In this document: piece by piece, positions 16,782-25,725 of the stretch
Layout of the letters: each line of letters begins with the position of its first letter
Position numbering within the stretch: position 1 is the stretch's first letter
Origin: Nonomuraea turkmeniaca
GTDB lineage: Bacteria > Actinomycetota > Actinomycetes > Streptosporangiales > Streptosporangiaceae
Direction of reading: 5' to 3'
DNA: 55,831 nucleotides
Assembly: GCF_005889735.1 (NCBI RefSeq)
Contig: NZ_VCKY01000042.1
Span: 1 to 55,831 of the forward strand
Program-made: the position numbers and the translations under genes
The notes under the pieces: model-generated
The model's database searches: none
What the model saw: only the letters and a program-made list of their open reading frames with translations
Told to the model about the DNA's origin: nothing

Positions 16782-18185
16782 TTAGCCGGCGGCGTACAGG
16801 TTGGCGACGCGCGCGCTGAGATCGGCGCCGTAGTTCTGGTGGTAGACCTGGGCGGAGCAGTACACCGGACCACCTTGACGGGTCAGGCCGGATGACCAGG
16901 TGACGGCGTTCTCCACGCCGGGGTCGCCCAGTTGCAGGCCGGTGGTCACGATGTCGTCCACGCCGACGTCGACGAAGTAGTTGCCCACGCCCTTGCGCTC
17001 GTACAGCCGCCATTGCAGCGTCGCGCTCGTCGCCCCGGTCAGTTTGGCCGTCAGGTCGATCGTCGCCTTCTGCCACGCGTCCTGATCGGCGGCGACGTCC
17101 TGCTGCCAGACCACTCGGCCGTTGAGGAGAAGTTGCTTCACGTGGTATCCGGCCGGGCTCGTAGATCCGCGGTTGTCCCGGTGCCAGAAGCTCACCGCGT
17201 ACTTGGTCGCGCGGGGCGTCAGCCGTACCGTCGGCGTGGCGCCGCACCACATCCCGGCGCTGGTCGCGGTGTTGGCCTGGACGACGAAGCTGAGCCGTCC
17301 GTTGCCGGTGCGGGCGAGGTTGTCGGTGGCGGGGCGCGTCCATCCGTCGCTGCGGGACGTGTAGGGGAGCTTGTACTGCACGACCCCGGCGAGATCGCCC
17401 GCGCGAACGTGCTCGAGTGCCTTCTTGGTGATCGCCTCGACGTAGGCCACCGTCGGTTTCTGGGCGGCGTGGCTCAGCGGATAGGCGTACGGCATCAGGT
17501 AGACGTCGGTGTCGGGGAGCCGCTTGGCGAGCTGCTTGACCTGGTAGGACAGGCTCCATGTCCACGACGTGTCCCGGTGCGGATCATCCCAGAAGGGGAA
17601 GATCACCCCATCCAGCAGCGGGGCCTGCTCGGCGATGAACGCATCGGTGAAGTGGCGGTAGTAGACGACCGGGATGAACTTCAACGATGGGTTGATCGCC
17701 TTGGATGCGGCTTGCATCTGCGTGACGTACGCCGGGGTGAACGTTTCGAGATCGTAGCTGTAGTCGTCCACGGTCCAGCCGATCAGGTTCGGGTGGCTCT
17801 TCGAGAGAGTGGCGAGCTCGCGGGCCCACGTCACATAGTCGTGCTTGTAGGGCCGGGAGATGCAGCAGATCGCCTGGCTCGGCGCGGCCACCAGAACCCA
17901 CACGTCGATCCCGGCGGCCGCGGCGGCCGGCAGAAACTCGTCACGCAGGTCGCTCCAGTGGTGGAAGTCACCGGCCATGGGATAGACGTAGGTGTTCACG
18001 TTGAGCGCCTTCAACGCCGTGATCATCGCCTTGGTGTCCACATGCCTGACCCCGTCGGCACGCGGCTCCACCTCCCGTACGAGGTTGGCCGCCGTCCCCA
18101 CCACACCGGGGGACGCGGCGTGGGACACACCGGGGAGGATCGACAACACCAAGGCGACGACCGCTATGAGTACGGGACGGGACAC
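16782..18185 (-). CDS. Secreted protein with TIM-barrel-like and jelly-roll-like regions
   Basis: 467 residues. A clear Sec signal peptide (VLIAVVALVLSILPGVSHA) with AxA-type cleavage near residue 24. Residues about 40-320 look like a glycosidase-type barrel: ALKALNVNTYVYPMAGDFHHWSDL, GIDVWVLVAAPS, NLIGWTVDDYSYD (Asp-Asp at the end of a strand, possible catalytic acids), LLDGVIFPFWD, YLMPYAYPLS. The rest (320-460) is beta-rich with Trp/Gly repeats and resembles a carbohydrate-binding jelly roll. DUF4434-like barrels are the nearest type I can name; the substrate is unknown. It is preceded by a normal promoter gap and read alone. Confidence 0.75.
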   Translation of the reverse strand: MSRPVLIAVVALVLSILPGVSHAASPGVVGTAANLVREVEPRADGVRHVDTKAMITALKALNVNTYVYPMAGDFHHWSDLRDEFLPAAAAAGIDVWVLVAAPSQAICCISRPYKHDYVTWARELATLSKSHPNLIGWTVDDYSYDLETFTPAYVTQMQAASKAINPSLKFIPVVYYRHFTDAFIAEQAPLLDGVIFPFWDDPHRDTSWTWSLSYQVKQLAKRLPDTDVYLMPYAYPLSHAAQKPTVAYVEAITKKALEHVRAGDLAGVVQYKLPYTSRSDGWTRPATDNLARTGNGRLSFVVQANTATSAGMWCGATPTVRLTPRATKYAVSFWHRDNRGSTSPAGYHVKQLLLNGRVVWQQDVAADQDAWQKATIDLTAKLTGATSATLQWRLYERKGVGNYFVDVGVDDIVTTGLQLGDPGVENAVTWSSGLTRQGGPVYCSAQVYHQNYGADLSARVANLYAAG

Positions 18186-18304
18186 GACGTTCCTTCAGCA
18201 TGATTCGTAGACGAGGATTCGTCAGCATAGGGAACGTCGGTATGTCGCCGGTATAGCGTGCCGCGCCCGCTCGGAGCCGACCACCAGGCCGCCCGCGTCG
18301 ATGA

Positions 18305-18910
18305 CTACAAGCCGAAGGCGCCGCCCTCGATCAGGATGAGCACTCCGATGCCGATCAGAACGATCGGCAGCAGGATGTGGCCCCACCGACTCAGCGCCCG
18401 GGCGATGACCGGACGGGTGGCGAAGAATCGTCCGGCAGCACACCACACAGCGACCAGGGCCAGGAAGACGATGATGTAGACACTCATCGAGCCGACACCG
18501 GCGGTGGCGAACACCGGGACGTACACACCTATGTTGTCGCCGCCGTTGGCGAAGGTGACCGCAGCCACCTCCAGCGCCTTCGGTCCGCCAGTGTGCTCTC
18601 GCGCCGGCTGTTCCTCGGCGCTGTCGCGGTGGTTCCTCCATGCTTGCCAGGCCGACTTGAGCCCCAGGGCGAGCGGCAGCAGCCCCAGATAGGGCAGGAC
18701 CGGGTCGGGCAGGAAGGTGGCGCCGAAGGCGGCCGCCGCCGCCGCCGCGGTCAAGATGCCCAGGAAGCCGAGGTACTGGCCGGCCACCACCCGCGCCGCC
18801 ACGCCGCGGCGCCCGGCACCCTGGGCGAAGAACAACGCCAAGATCAAAATGTCGTCGATGTTGGTGACAGCGAACAACCCCACTGCCTGCCCGACGACGC
18901 CCACGTTCAC
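18305..18910 (-). CDS. CadD-family cadmium resistance transporter
   Basis: 201 residues from GTG 18910 (GGAAG upstream). Six membrane helices in the LysE/CadD superfamily pattern: VGLFAVTNIDDILILALFF at the N-terminus (NIDD is the hallmark), a matching TFANGGDNIGVYVPVFA in the second half, and a C-terminal IVLIGIGVLILIEGG. CadD proteins export cadmium or related divalent ions. A cytoplasmic loop with EEQPAREH separates the halves. A longer version starting at ATG 19018 would add 36 arginine-rich residues without family support. It shares the direction of the secreted protein gene but is likely independent. Confidence 0.88.
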   Translation of the reverse strand: MNVGVVGQAVGLFAVTNIDDILILALFFAQGAGRRGVAARVVAGQYLGFLGILTAAAAAAAFGATFLPDPVLPYLGLLPLALGLKSAWQAWRNHRDSAEEQPAREHTGGPKALEVAAVTFANGGDNIGVYVPVFATAGVGSMSVYIIVFLALVAVWCAAGRFFATRPVIARALSRWGHILLPIVLIGIGVLILIEGGAFGL

Positions 18911-19115
18911 GCCAAGGTCTTCCCGTTCGCGCCGATGTCTCCCGGAGACCTTACTGGCAACGTTCGGAACCGGCGATCGCAACGTCAGCGGGCGAGGACA
19001 GGCGGCGCCCTTCGGCATGGCCAGGCAGGGCGGGGTCGGATGAGCTGATGTCCTCGGCGCTCCGACGGGCGTGACCGCCGGCGGGGGACGCTGGTGGCGC
19101 TGTTCCAGCCGGCCA

Positions 19116-19958
19116 TCACGGCCAGCCCGCTCCCGGTACGTCGACCTGCGTAGCGAGCACCTGGCCCGTGCCGGGCGTCACCATCTCGGACTCGGTCATA
19201 CCCTGCCATTCGGCGGCCACGACGAACAACGTGGTTTTTCCGGGGCCGCCCAGCGCGCAGGCGAAGCCGCCGCGGTCCAACTCCACGACCTGCAGGACCG
19301 TGCCGCCCTCGGCGACGCGCACACACCGCTGGTTGGGCACGTCGGCGTACCAGACAGCGTTCTGCGCGTCCACGCAGATGCCGTCCGGCACACCCTCACC
19401 CAACTCGGCCCAGATACGCCGGCCGGACAGCCCGCCGTCCGCGCCGATGTCGAAGGCCACCAGCTGGTGCCGATAGGAGTCGGCGACGATCAGTGTGGAG
19501 TTGTCGGGCGTCACCGCCATCCCGTTGGGGAACGCGATGTCCTCGGCCACCTGGCGTACCGAGCCGTCCGCCGTGACCAGGGAGACGGAGCCAGGCCTGA
19601 ATGTCTCCCCGGCCATCGGGTCGAAGCCGACGCCGTTGACGTACACGTTGCCGCGGCCGTCGGCCACGACGTCATTCCAGCCTGGCCGGCCGAGGTCCGC
19701 GTGAGTGACCAGAGTCCCGTCGGGCTGTCGGCGCAACAGCCGCCCGTCCGCCGATGAGACGATCACCAGCCGATCGTCCGGAAGCCACGCGATGCACAGC
19801 GGCAGCGACTTCACACGCGCCACCACCTCGCTGCGGCCGGCCAGGTCGACGGCGACGACCTCGCCCACCGACCAGTCCGAGAAGTACAACCGGTCACCGT
19901 GCCAGCGAGGCGACTCGACCAGACCCCGACCGGTCAGCAGCGTGCGTATCTCAGCCAT
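19116..19958 (-). CDS. SMP-30/gluconolactonase/LRE-family protein
   Basis: 280 residues with the six-bladed propeller motifs of the SMP-30 family: LVESPRWHGDRLYFSDW at the start (metal-ligand Glu), GWNDVVADGRGNVYVN, FPNGMAVTPDNSTLIVADSYRHQL and VPDGICVDAQNAVWYAD. The conserved Glu, Asn and Asp ligands for the catalytic Ca2+/Zn2+ are therefore present. It would hydrolyse a sugar lactone or similar ester in the cytoplasm. ATG 19958 has GAAGGGCGG upstream; the longer frame from 20045 has no family support. Confidence 0.92.
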   Translation of the reverse strand: MAEIRTLLTGRGLVESPRWHGDRLYFSDWSVGEVVAVDLAGRSEVVARVKSLPLCIAWLPDDRLVIVSSADGRLLRRQPDGTLVTHADLGRPGWNDVVADGRGNVYVNGVGFDPMAGETFRPGSVSLVTADGSVRQVAEDIAFPNGMAVTPDNSTLIVADSYRHQLVAFDIGADGGLSGRRIWAELGEGVPDGICVDAQNAVWYADVPNQRCVRVAEGGTVLQVVELDRGGFACALGGPGKTTLFVVAAEWQGMTESEMVTPGTGQVLATQVDVPGAGWP

Positions 19959-20136
19959 CCCATTACCGCCCTTCTCCGACGCCGGCACGATGTCGGCGTC
20001 CCGACCTCTACACGAACGGCCACCGGCCGGATCGACACGGCCCAACCATCGCTCTCAGGTGGGAGCGGAGCGGGATCGGTGGTCACGAGCCGGCGATCAG
20101 GATCGACGATCGAGAACGGTCACGCCCAGATGCCCT

Positions 20137-21111
20137 TCACCATCCAGACCCGTCACGGGCACCGGCCTGTTTCCGTTTCGCGATGGTCTGGGAGAGGGTG
20201 GCGGTGATCGTGCTGACGCAGAGCCCGATCAGCAACGCCACGATGGAGTTGAACCACAGAGTGGCCTGAAGGCTGTCCTGGTCGTTCAAGCCCGGATCGA
20301 TCGTGAGATAGACAGAGCAAAGCAGAAGTGGGCCGGCCGTGCCCGCGAGGGCACCGATCATCCATCGGCCGCGCTGTGCCGCCGCCCATGCCGCGATGGT
20401 GCCGCTGACCATGACTGGTCCGATCAGCCCGGCGGTGACCCCACCGGCCTCGATGAGGGTCGCCTGCACCACGTACTCACCGGTTTCGCTGCTCAACACG
20501 CCTTCCGTGAGCATGGGGTCGAAGGTCGGCGGCCTGTCCCACCACCAGGGTCTGGTGAATTCCAGGATGGAGACCCACAGGGTGTAGGCCACCAGGCCGA
20601 TCCCGACCTCCCGATGCCGCAGCGCCGCCATCGCTGCGGCGACGCCGATCGCGCCGCCGATGATCGTCGCCCAGGCCACCTCGGATGGGCTGGAGTTGAT
20701 TCCGTCTTCCGGCGCCGCGGATGCCAGGCCGTACAGAAGTGGGACAGCGGACAGGGAGGAGCCGAGCCAGGCCGCCGGCGGCAACCACAGCCAGGACCAC
20801 GGCGCACGCTGGAACACGCGGTACGTGATCGCGGAGGCGACCAGTGTGGAAGCGGCCGGATACCAGGTGGAGCGGGTCACCGCGTGGTCCCAGTCGATGT
20901 ACTCCGAGTACGAGCCCCCTTCGATCGTCCATTCATTGACGCCGAAGCGGTGCGCGGTGAGGACCTGTACGGCGGCCAGAGCCGCAGCGGCAAGCGCGCA
21001 AAAGGTTGAGGCTGCGAGCCGCCACCTCACGCTTTCGCCCCAGGACTCTGCCGACGGGGCGGAGCGTCCAACCCGCCGGCCGGCACTCGCAATACCGTCA
21101 TGGCCCAGCAT
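20137..21111 (-). CDS. Integral membrane protein, unknown function
   Basis: Up to 324 residues with about eight hydrophobic segments and Trp-rich loops (SILEFTRPWWWDRPP). A large extracytoplasmic loop follows the first helix (HRFGVNEWTIEGGSYSEYIDW). No transporter or enzyme signature recognised. The start is uncertain: ATG 21111 gives a 27-residue arginine-rich cytoplasmic extension; GTG 21030 starts right before the first helix with GGGGCGAAAGC upstream and is equally good. Topology resembles the protein at 9945-10682. Confidence 0.7.
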   Translation of the reverse strand: MLGHDGIASAGRRVGRSAPSAESWGESVRWRLAASTFCALAAAALAAVQVLTAHRFGVNEWTIEGGSYSEYIDWDHAVTRSTWYPAASTLVASAITYRVFQRAPWSWLWLPPAAWLGSSLSAVPLLYGLASAAPEDGINSSPSEVAWATIIGGAIGVAAAMAALRHREVGIGLVAYTLWVSILEFTRPWWWDRPPTFDPMLTEGVLSSETGEYVVQATLIEAGGVTAGLIGPVMVSGTIAAWAAAQRGRWMIGALAGTAGPLLLCSVYLTIDPGLNDQDSLQATLWFNSIVALLIGLCVSTITATLSQTIAKRKQAGARDGSGW

Positions 21112-21235
21112 TCTGCAGCACGAGGATCCGGGATGAAATGGACTCAACCTGAACACTGCCCTGACCGGGGAGCGTCGGCGACCAACATCAACCCCATCGG
21201 CATGGCCGGTGACAAGAACGGTCCGCAGCAGCGCG

Positions 21236-21539
21236 TCAGCGCCAGAAGAACACCAGGGCAGTGAGGGCGAGGCTCAGGGCAACGAAGGCCGGCGTTCTGG
21301 GATGGCGCGCGGCCTCCCGGTGCGAAGAGATCACCAGCGTGGCTGCCAGGGCCAGCGCGGCCAGCACGTGCAGGCCGTACCACGCGATGATGGGGAGCGT
21401 GCCCAGGACGGTGCCGGACAACAAGTCGTCGACGGAGCCGTAGCCGGCGAGTGCGCCGAGCAGGGCCAGGCCCAGGCCCAGCAGCGCGGGTGCGGGCCGG
21501 AGCCCGGAACGGTTCGCGGGGAGGCACGTCTTCGATCAT
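21236..21539 (-). pseudogene. Small membrane-protein gene, apparently frameshifted
   Basis: The lower part reads LLGLGLALLGALAGYGSVDDLLSGTVLGTLPIIAWYGLHVLAALAL in pieces, then PAFVALSLALTALVFFWR and a stop: three likely membrane helices. This frame has no start codon before TTG 21424 and meets a stop at about 21540. The upstream frame starts naturally at ATG 21539 (MIEDVPPREPFRAPA), divergent from the XRE gene, and would join the helical frame after a one- or two-base shift near 21485-21505. So the gene is frameshifted, or the window carries a sequencing error there. No family recognised. Confidence 0.5.
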
Positions 21540-21589
21540 CAGGCCGGGCACGGCATGATGGAGGCAGCGTTCGACGGGAGGGACCCCAC

Positions 21590-22183
21590 GTGCGGCACGA
21601 CAAGACCCCCGCAGTCGCGGCCACCGCGGGGCCGGCCTCGGGGGTGCGCGGGGCGATCGCCGGCAATCTGCGCGGCACCCGGCTGGCGCGGGGGTTCAGC
21701 GTGCGCGAGCTGGCCGAGCTGACCGGGGTGAGCAAGGCGCTCATCTCGCAGATCGAGCGCGGAGTCGCCAACCCCACGATCGAGGTGCTGACCCGGCTGG
21801 CGGCGGCGCTCGACCTGACGTTCGCCGAGCTGACCCGCACTCACCTGCTCGGGCCGGAGGTGCTCCGGCGGGGTGAGGGCATGCCGCTGCAGGTGGGTGA
21901 CACGACGGTGCGCAGCCTGTTCGCGGCGCCCGACCGGCGGCGCTTCGAGTTGGCCGAGGGCGACCTGCCGCCGCTGACGCGCAGCGCGAAGAGCGCCCAC
22001 GGGCGGGGGTCGGTGGAGCACGCCTACGTGGTGGCGGGCGAGGTCACGGTGGAGACCGGCACGTGGTCCGTGCTGCTGGGCGAGGGTGACGCGGTGCGCT
22101 TCGCCGCCGAGCTCGACCATGTCTACGTCACCGGGGAGCAGGGCTGCCGGGTGCTGACGCTGATCTCCTATTCGGAGGACTGA
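21590..22183 (+). CDS. XRE-family regulator with C-terminal cupin
   Basis: 197 residues from GTG 21590 with GGGAGGG upstream. An XRE helix-turn-helix at about 20-75 (LARGFSVRELAELTGVSKALISQIERGVANP) is followed by a linker and a cupin-like barrel (HAYVVAGEVTVETG, LLGEGDAVRFAAELDHVYV) that binds a small effector. Such regulators often control amino-acid or peptide transport and catabolism. It converges with and overlaps by 16 bases the 3' end of the peptide transporter operon, so it is adjacent to, but not in, that operon. Control of it is possible, not shown. Confidence 0.9.
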   Translation: MRHDKTPAVAATAGPASGVRGAIAGNLRGTRLARGFSVRELAELTGVSKALISQIERGVANPTIEVLTRLAAALDLTFAELTRTHLLGPEVLRRGEGMPLQVGDTTVRSLFAAPDRRRFELAEGDLPPLTRSAKSAHGRGSVEHAYVVAGEVTVETGTWSVLLGEGDAVRFAAELDHVYVTGEQGCRVLTLISYSED

Positions 22184-23955
22184 CCCGGCCAGGCACTCGA
22201 CCCGTCGGGGACGCTGTCCAGCAGTTTCCTGGTGTAGGGGTGGTCCGGCGCGTCGAGCACACGCTGCACCGGCCCGCTCTCCAGGCACTCGCCGGCGCGC
22301 AGGACGTACAACCGGTCGGCCAGCTGGCGCACCACGGCCAGGTCGTGGGTGATGAACAGCATGCCCATGGACAATCGTTCCCGCAGCCCGGCCAGCAGGG
22401 TGAGCACCTGCGCCTGGACGGAGACGTCCAGGGCGGAGACGGGCTCGTCGCAGACCAGCAGGCGGGGCTCGCCGGCGACGGCCCGGGCGATGGCCACGCG
22501 CTGGCGCTCGCCGCCCGACAGGTTGGCGGGCCGGAGCGCGGCCAGGGCGGGGTCCAGGCCCACCAGGTCCAGCAGCGCGCCGACGTCGGGCGGGCGGCCG
22601 TCGGCGGCGAGGGCCTCCTTGAGCGTCGCGCCGACCGTCCTGGCAGGATTCAGCGTCGAGTACGGGTCCTGGAAGATCATCTGTGCGGTGCGGCGGGCCC
22701 GGCGTACCGCCTGGCGGGTCATGCGGGTGTAGTCCGAGCAGTCGCCGCCGTCGAGCAGGACCGTACCGGAGTCGGGGCGTTCCAGGCCCGTCACGCACCG
22801 GGCCAGGGTGGTCTTGCCGGAGCCCGACTCGCCGACGACGGCGACGATCTCCCCAGGGGCCACGCTCAAGCTCACGCCGGCCAGCGCGGGACGGGACGCG
22901 CCGGGGTAGGTCTTGCGCAGATCGCGGATGTCCAGGATCGGCTCGGCTGCGCCGCGCGGGGTCGCCGCCACACCGAGCGGGGGTGCCGGCGCGACCGGCA
23001 ACTCCTCCGCTCGTACGCACGCGGACAGCCGTCCCCCGTCCAGCGGCCGCGCCTCCGGCACGCCGGCCGCGCCGATGGATCGCAGCTCTGGTACGCCCAC
23101 CCGGCAGGCGGCCACGGCGTGCGCGCACCGATCGGCGAAGCCGCATCGATCGGCGACCGCGTCGTGCGCCGGGACCGAGCCCGGCACCGACGGGATGACG
23201 GCCAGCCGCCGGTCCGCCGGTGGCTCGGCGGCGAGCAGCGCCCGCGTGTACGGGTGGTGCTGCTCCTCGCGCAGCTCCGCCGCGCGCCCCACCTCCATGA
23301 CCCGGCCCGCGTACATGACCATGATCCGGTCGCACATCGAGAAGGCCAGCCGCAGGTCGTGGGTGATGAGCAGGAAGGTCATGTCCCGCTCGCGCTGGAC
23401 GCGCCGGATGAGGGCCAGCACCTCCCGCTGGGTGGTGGCGTCCAGAGCGGTGGTCGGCTCGTCGGCCACCAGGACGCGCGGCGCGGCCGCGAGCGCGGCG
23501 GCGAGCCCCACGCGCTGCCGCATGCCGCCGGAGAGCTGGAACGGGTAGCGCTCGGCCACCTCGGCGGGCAGACCCACCTCGGCGAGAAGCCTGGGCACCT
23601 CGGCCTTCGGGTCGGCTCCGGACGGCAGGCCGTCGGCGATCTGCCTGCCGGCCTTGCGCAGCGGGTTGAGGAGGGTGAACGGGTCCTGCATGAGCAGGGA
23701 CACGGTGCCGCCGCGCTGCCGCCGGCGGGCCCGGGGGTCGTCGTCCACCCGCTGCCCGTCGATGACCACCTGTCCGTGCGACTCCAGCCCGCCGGGCAGC
23801 AGCCCGAGCAGCGCCCGCACGGTCAGCGACTTGCCGGAGCCGGACTCGCCCACGATCGCGACCGACTCCCCCGGCGCGACCTCGAAGGACACGCCGGAGA
23901 GCAGGGTTCGCCCGGTTGCGGGCTGCCGTACGGTGAGGTCGTCCACGCGCAGCAT
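22168..23955 (-). CDS. Peptide ABC transporter, fused double ATPase (DppD-DppF type)
   Basis: 595 residues containing two complete ABC ATPase domains in one chain. Domain 1 (about 1-260) has Walker A GESGSGKS, signature LSGGMRQRV and Walker B VLVADEPT; it carries the oligopeptide-type C-terminal extension with CGFADRCAHA cysteines that is seen in OppD/DppD. Domain 2 (about 330-590) has GESGSGKTT, LSGGERQRV and LLVCDEPVSALD. Normally OppD and OppF are separate; fused forms occur in actinobacteria and proteobacteria. It powers import of di- or oligopeptides through the DppBC permease upstream. The 3' end overlaps the convergent XRE gene. Confidence 0.93.
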   Translation of the reverse strand: MLRVDDLTVRQPATGRTLLSGVSFEVAPGESVAIVGESGSGKSLTVRALLGLLPGGLESHGQVVIDGQRVDDDPRARRRQRGGTVSLLMQDPFTLLNPLRKAGRQIADGLPSGADPKAEVPRLLAEVGLPAEVAERYPFQLSGGMRQRVGLAAALAAAPRVLVADEPTTALDATTQREVLALIRRVQRERDMTFLLITHDLRLAFSMCDRIMVMYAGRVMEVGRAAELREEQHHPYTRALLAAEPPADRRLAVIPSVPGSVPAHDAVADRCGFADRCAHAVAACRVGVPELRSIGAAGVPEARPLDGGRLSACVRAEELPVAPAPPLGVAATPRGAAEPILDIRDLRKTYPGASRPALAGVSLSVAPGEIVAVVGESGSGKTTLARCVTGLERPDSGTVLLDGGDCSDYTRMTRQAVRRARRTAQMIFQDPYSTLNPARTVGATLKEALAADGRPPDVGALLDLVGLDPALAALRPANLSGGERQRVAIARAVAGEPRLLVCDEPVSALDVSVQAQVLTLLAGLRERLSMGMLFITHDLAVVRQLADRLYVLRAGECLESGPVQRVLDAPDHPYTRKLLDSVPDGSSAWPGQSSE

Positions 23956-23956
23956 G

Positions 23957-24772
23957 TCAGCGCGTCCTTCCGCGCCGGTCGACGCGCTCGTGCAGCCAGT
24001 CGCCCACGATGTTGAGCGCGGCGGCGGTGGCGATGATGGCCAGCCCGGGTGCGACGACGGCCCACGGGTTGGCGAGCAACTGGGTGCGGTTGTCGGCCAG
24101 CGTCCGCCCCCAGTCCGGAGAGCCTGCGGGCACGCCGAGGCCGAGGAACGACAGCGACGACAGCGACACCAGCGCGTAGGCGAAGTTGAGGAAGGCGGAG
24201 GCCAGCGCGACCGAGGCGATGTTGGGCCAGATGTGCCTGGTCATGATGCGCCAGGAGGACAGGTTCTTGAGCAGCGCCGCCTCGATGTACGGCCGGTGCC
24301 GCTGCTCAAGGACGGCTCCGCGCACCACGCGGGTGTCCGTGGGCGCGAACAGGACGACGAGCACGCCGATGGCCGGCCCGTACCCGCCGCCGAGCACACC
24401 CGCCACGACGATCGCGACGAGCAGCGCGGGCAGCGAGAACATCAGGTCGGCCCAGCGCATGGCCAAGGTGTCCACCCATCCGCCGAAATATCCGGCGGCC
24501 AGCCCGATCAGGTTCCCGATCAGCATCGACCCGGCCGCCACGGCGAGCGCCCCCGGCACGGCCGTGCGGGCCCCGGCGACGAGCAGTTGCAGCACGTCGC
24601 GGCCGAGGTCGTCGGTGCCCAGCGGGTGGCCGGGGCCGGGGCCCGAGATGCCGGTCATCAGGTCCTGGGCGGTGGCGCCCGGCACCAGCCAGGGCGCGAA
24701 CGCCGCGGCGACGGCGACCGCCGCGAGCACGGCCAGCGACACGCTCACGCCGACCGGCACGCGGCGGCTCAC
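23957..24772 (-). CDS. Peptide ABC transporter permease (DppC type)
   Basis: 271 residues with six membrane helices and the binding-protein-dependent transport motif EAALLKNLSSWRIMTRHIWPN (EAA loop variant). N-terminal helix followed by the typical DPPC-type GTDDLGRDVLQLL. It forms the channel with DppB, and starts inside the DppB stop (ATGA overlap). One base separates its stop from the ATPase start. Confidence 0.93.
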   Translation of the reverse strand: MSRRVPVGVSVSLAVLAAVAVAAAFAPWLVPGATAQDLMTGISGPGPGHPLGTDDLGRDVLQLLVAGARTAVPGALAVAAGSMLIGNLIGLAAGYFGGWVDTLAMRWADLMFSLPALLVAIVVAGVLGGGYGPAIGVLVVLFAPTDTRVVRGAVLEQRHRPYIEAALLKNLSSWRIMTRHIWPNIASVALASAFLNFAYALVSLSSLSFLGLGVPAGSPDWGRTLADNRTQLLANPWAVVAPGLAIIATAAALNIVGDWLHERVDRRGRTR

Positions 24773-25725
24773 GACACGCTCCGGCCGAGCCGTACCCGGG
24801 GATCGATGATCGAGTAGCCGATGTCGACGAGCAGGTTGACGCCGGAGATGAGCACGGTGAGCAGCAGCGCGAGCGCCTGCACGACCGGCACGTCCTTGAA
24901 GGTGACCGAGTCGACCAGCAGCGACCCCAGCCCCGGCAGCGCGAACGTCACCTCCACCAGCACGGTCCCCGCCAGCATGCCGGTGACCACGAGCCCGGCG
25001 GCGGTCAGGATCGGCACCAGGGAGTTACGCATCGCGTACCCGAGCACGAGCGGCCCGCTCAGCCCGCGGGCCCGGGCGAACACCACATAGTCCTGTTCCA
25101 TCTCGCGCACCAGAGCGGCCCGGCCGAACCTGATGAGCAACCCCACGGCTCCCAGCGCCAGCGCGGCGGCGGGCAGCGTGAGGTGCCAGAGCTGGTCACC
25201 GGCTCCCTGCCCGGTGCCGTAGACAGGGAACCAGCCGAGCCAGAGGGCGAACACCACGAGCAGCAGCAGCCCGACCGCGAACGGCGGCGCGCTGAGCCCC
25301 ACCACTCCGGCGGTCACCACCAGCCTGTCGGTGACCCGGCCCCGGCGCAGCGCGCCGAGCACGCCGAGCGGGATCCCGGCGAGTGCGGCCAGCAACGTGC
25401 CGTACCCGACGAGGGCGAGGGTGAGCGGCAGCCGCTGCCCGAGCATGTCGGAGACGGGCATGCCCGTCCTGATGGAGGTGCCGAGGTCGCCGCGCAGGAC
25501 GTCGCCGAACCAGCGCAGATACTGCAGGGCGACCGGGTCGTTGAGGTGGTGGCGGGCCTGGATGGCGGCGATGGTCTCGGCGGTGGCCGGACGGGTGCCG
25601 AGCAGCGTCTGCTGGATGGAGCCGGGGGCCAGGTAGAGCAGGAGGAACACGCCGACCGACAGCAGCAGCACGACGGCGGCGGTGCCCGCGAACCTGCGCA
25701 GCAGGAACCCGGCCCAGCCCATCAC
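24769..25725 (-). CDS. Peptide ABC transporter permease (DppB type)
   Basis: 318 residues, with the N-terminal helix and RHHLNDPVALQYLRWFGDVLRGDLGTS (DppB hallmark: periplasmic loop 1), and the EAA-type loop VREMEQDYVVFARARGLSGPLV. Six helices. Overlaps both neighbours: its ATG lies in the S9 peptidase stop and its stop in the DppC start, so all three are translationally coupled. Confidence 0.93.
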   Translation of the reverse strand: MMGWAGFLLRRFAGTAAVVLLLSVGVFLLLYLAPGSIQQTLLGTRPATAETIAAIQARHHLNDPVALQYLRWFGDVLRGDLGTSIRTGMPVSDMLGQRLPLTLALVGYGTLLAALAGIPLGVLGALRRGRVTDRLVVTAGVVGLSAPPFAVGLLLLVVFALWLGWFPVYGTGQGAGDQLWHLTLPAAALALGAVGLLIRFGRAALVREMEQDYVVFARARGLSGPLVLGYAMRNSLVPILTAAGLVVTGMLAGTVLVEVTFALPGLGSLLVDSVTFKDVPVVQALALLLTVLISGVNLLVDIGYSIIDPRVRLGRSVS

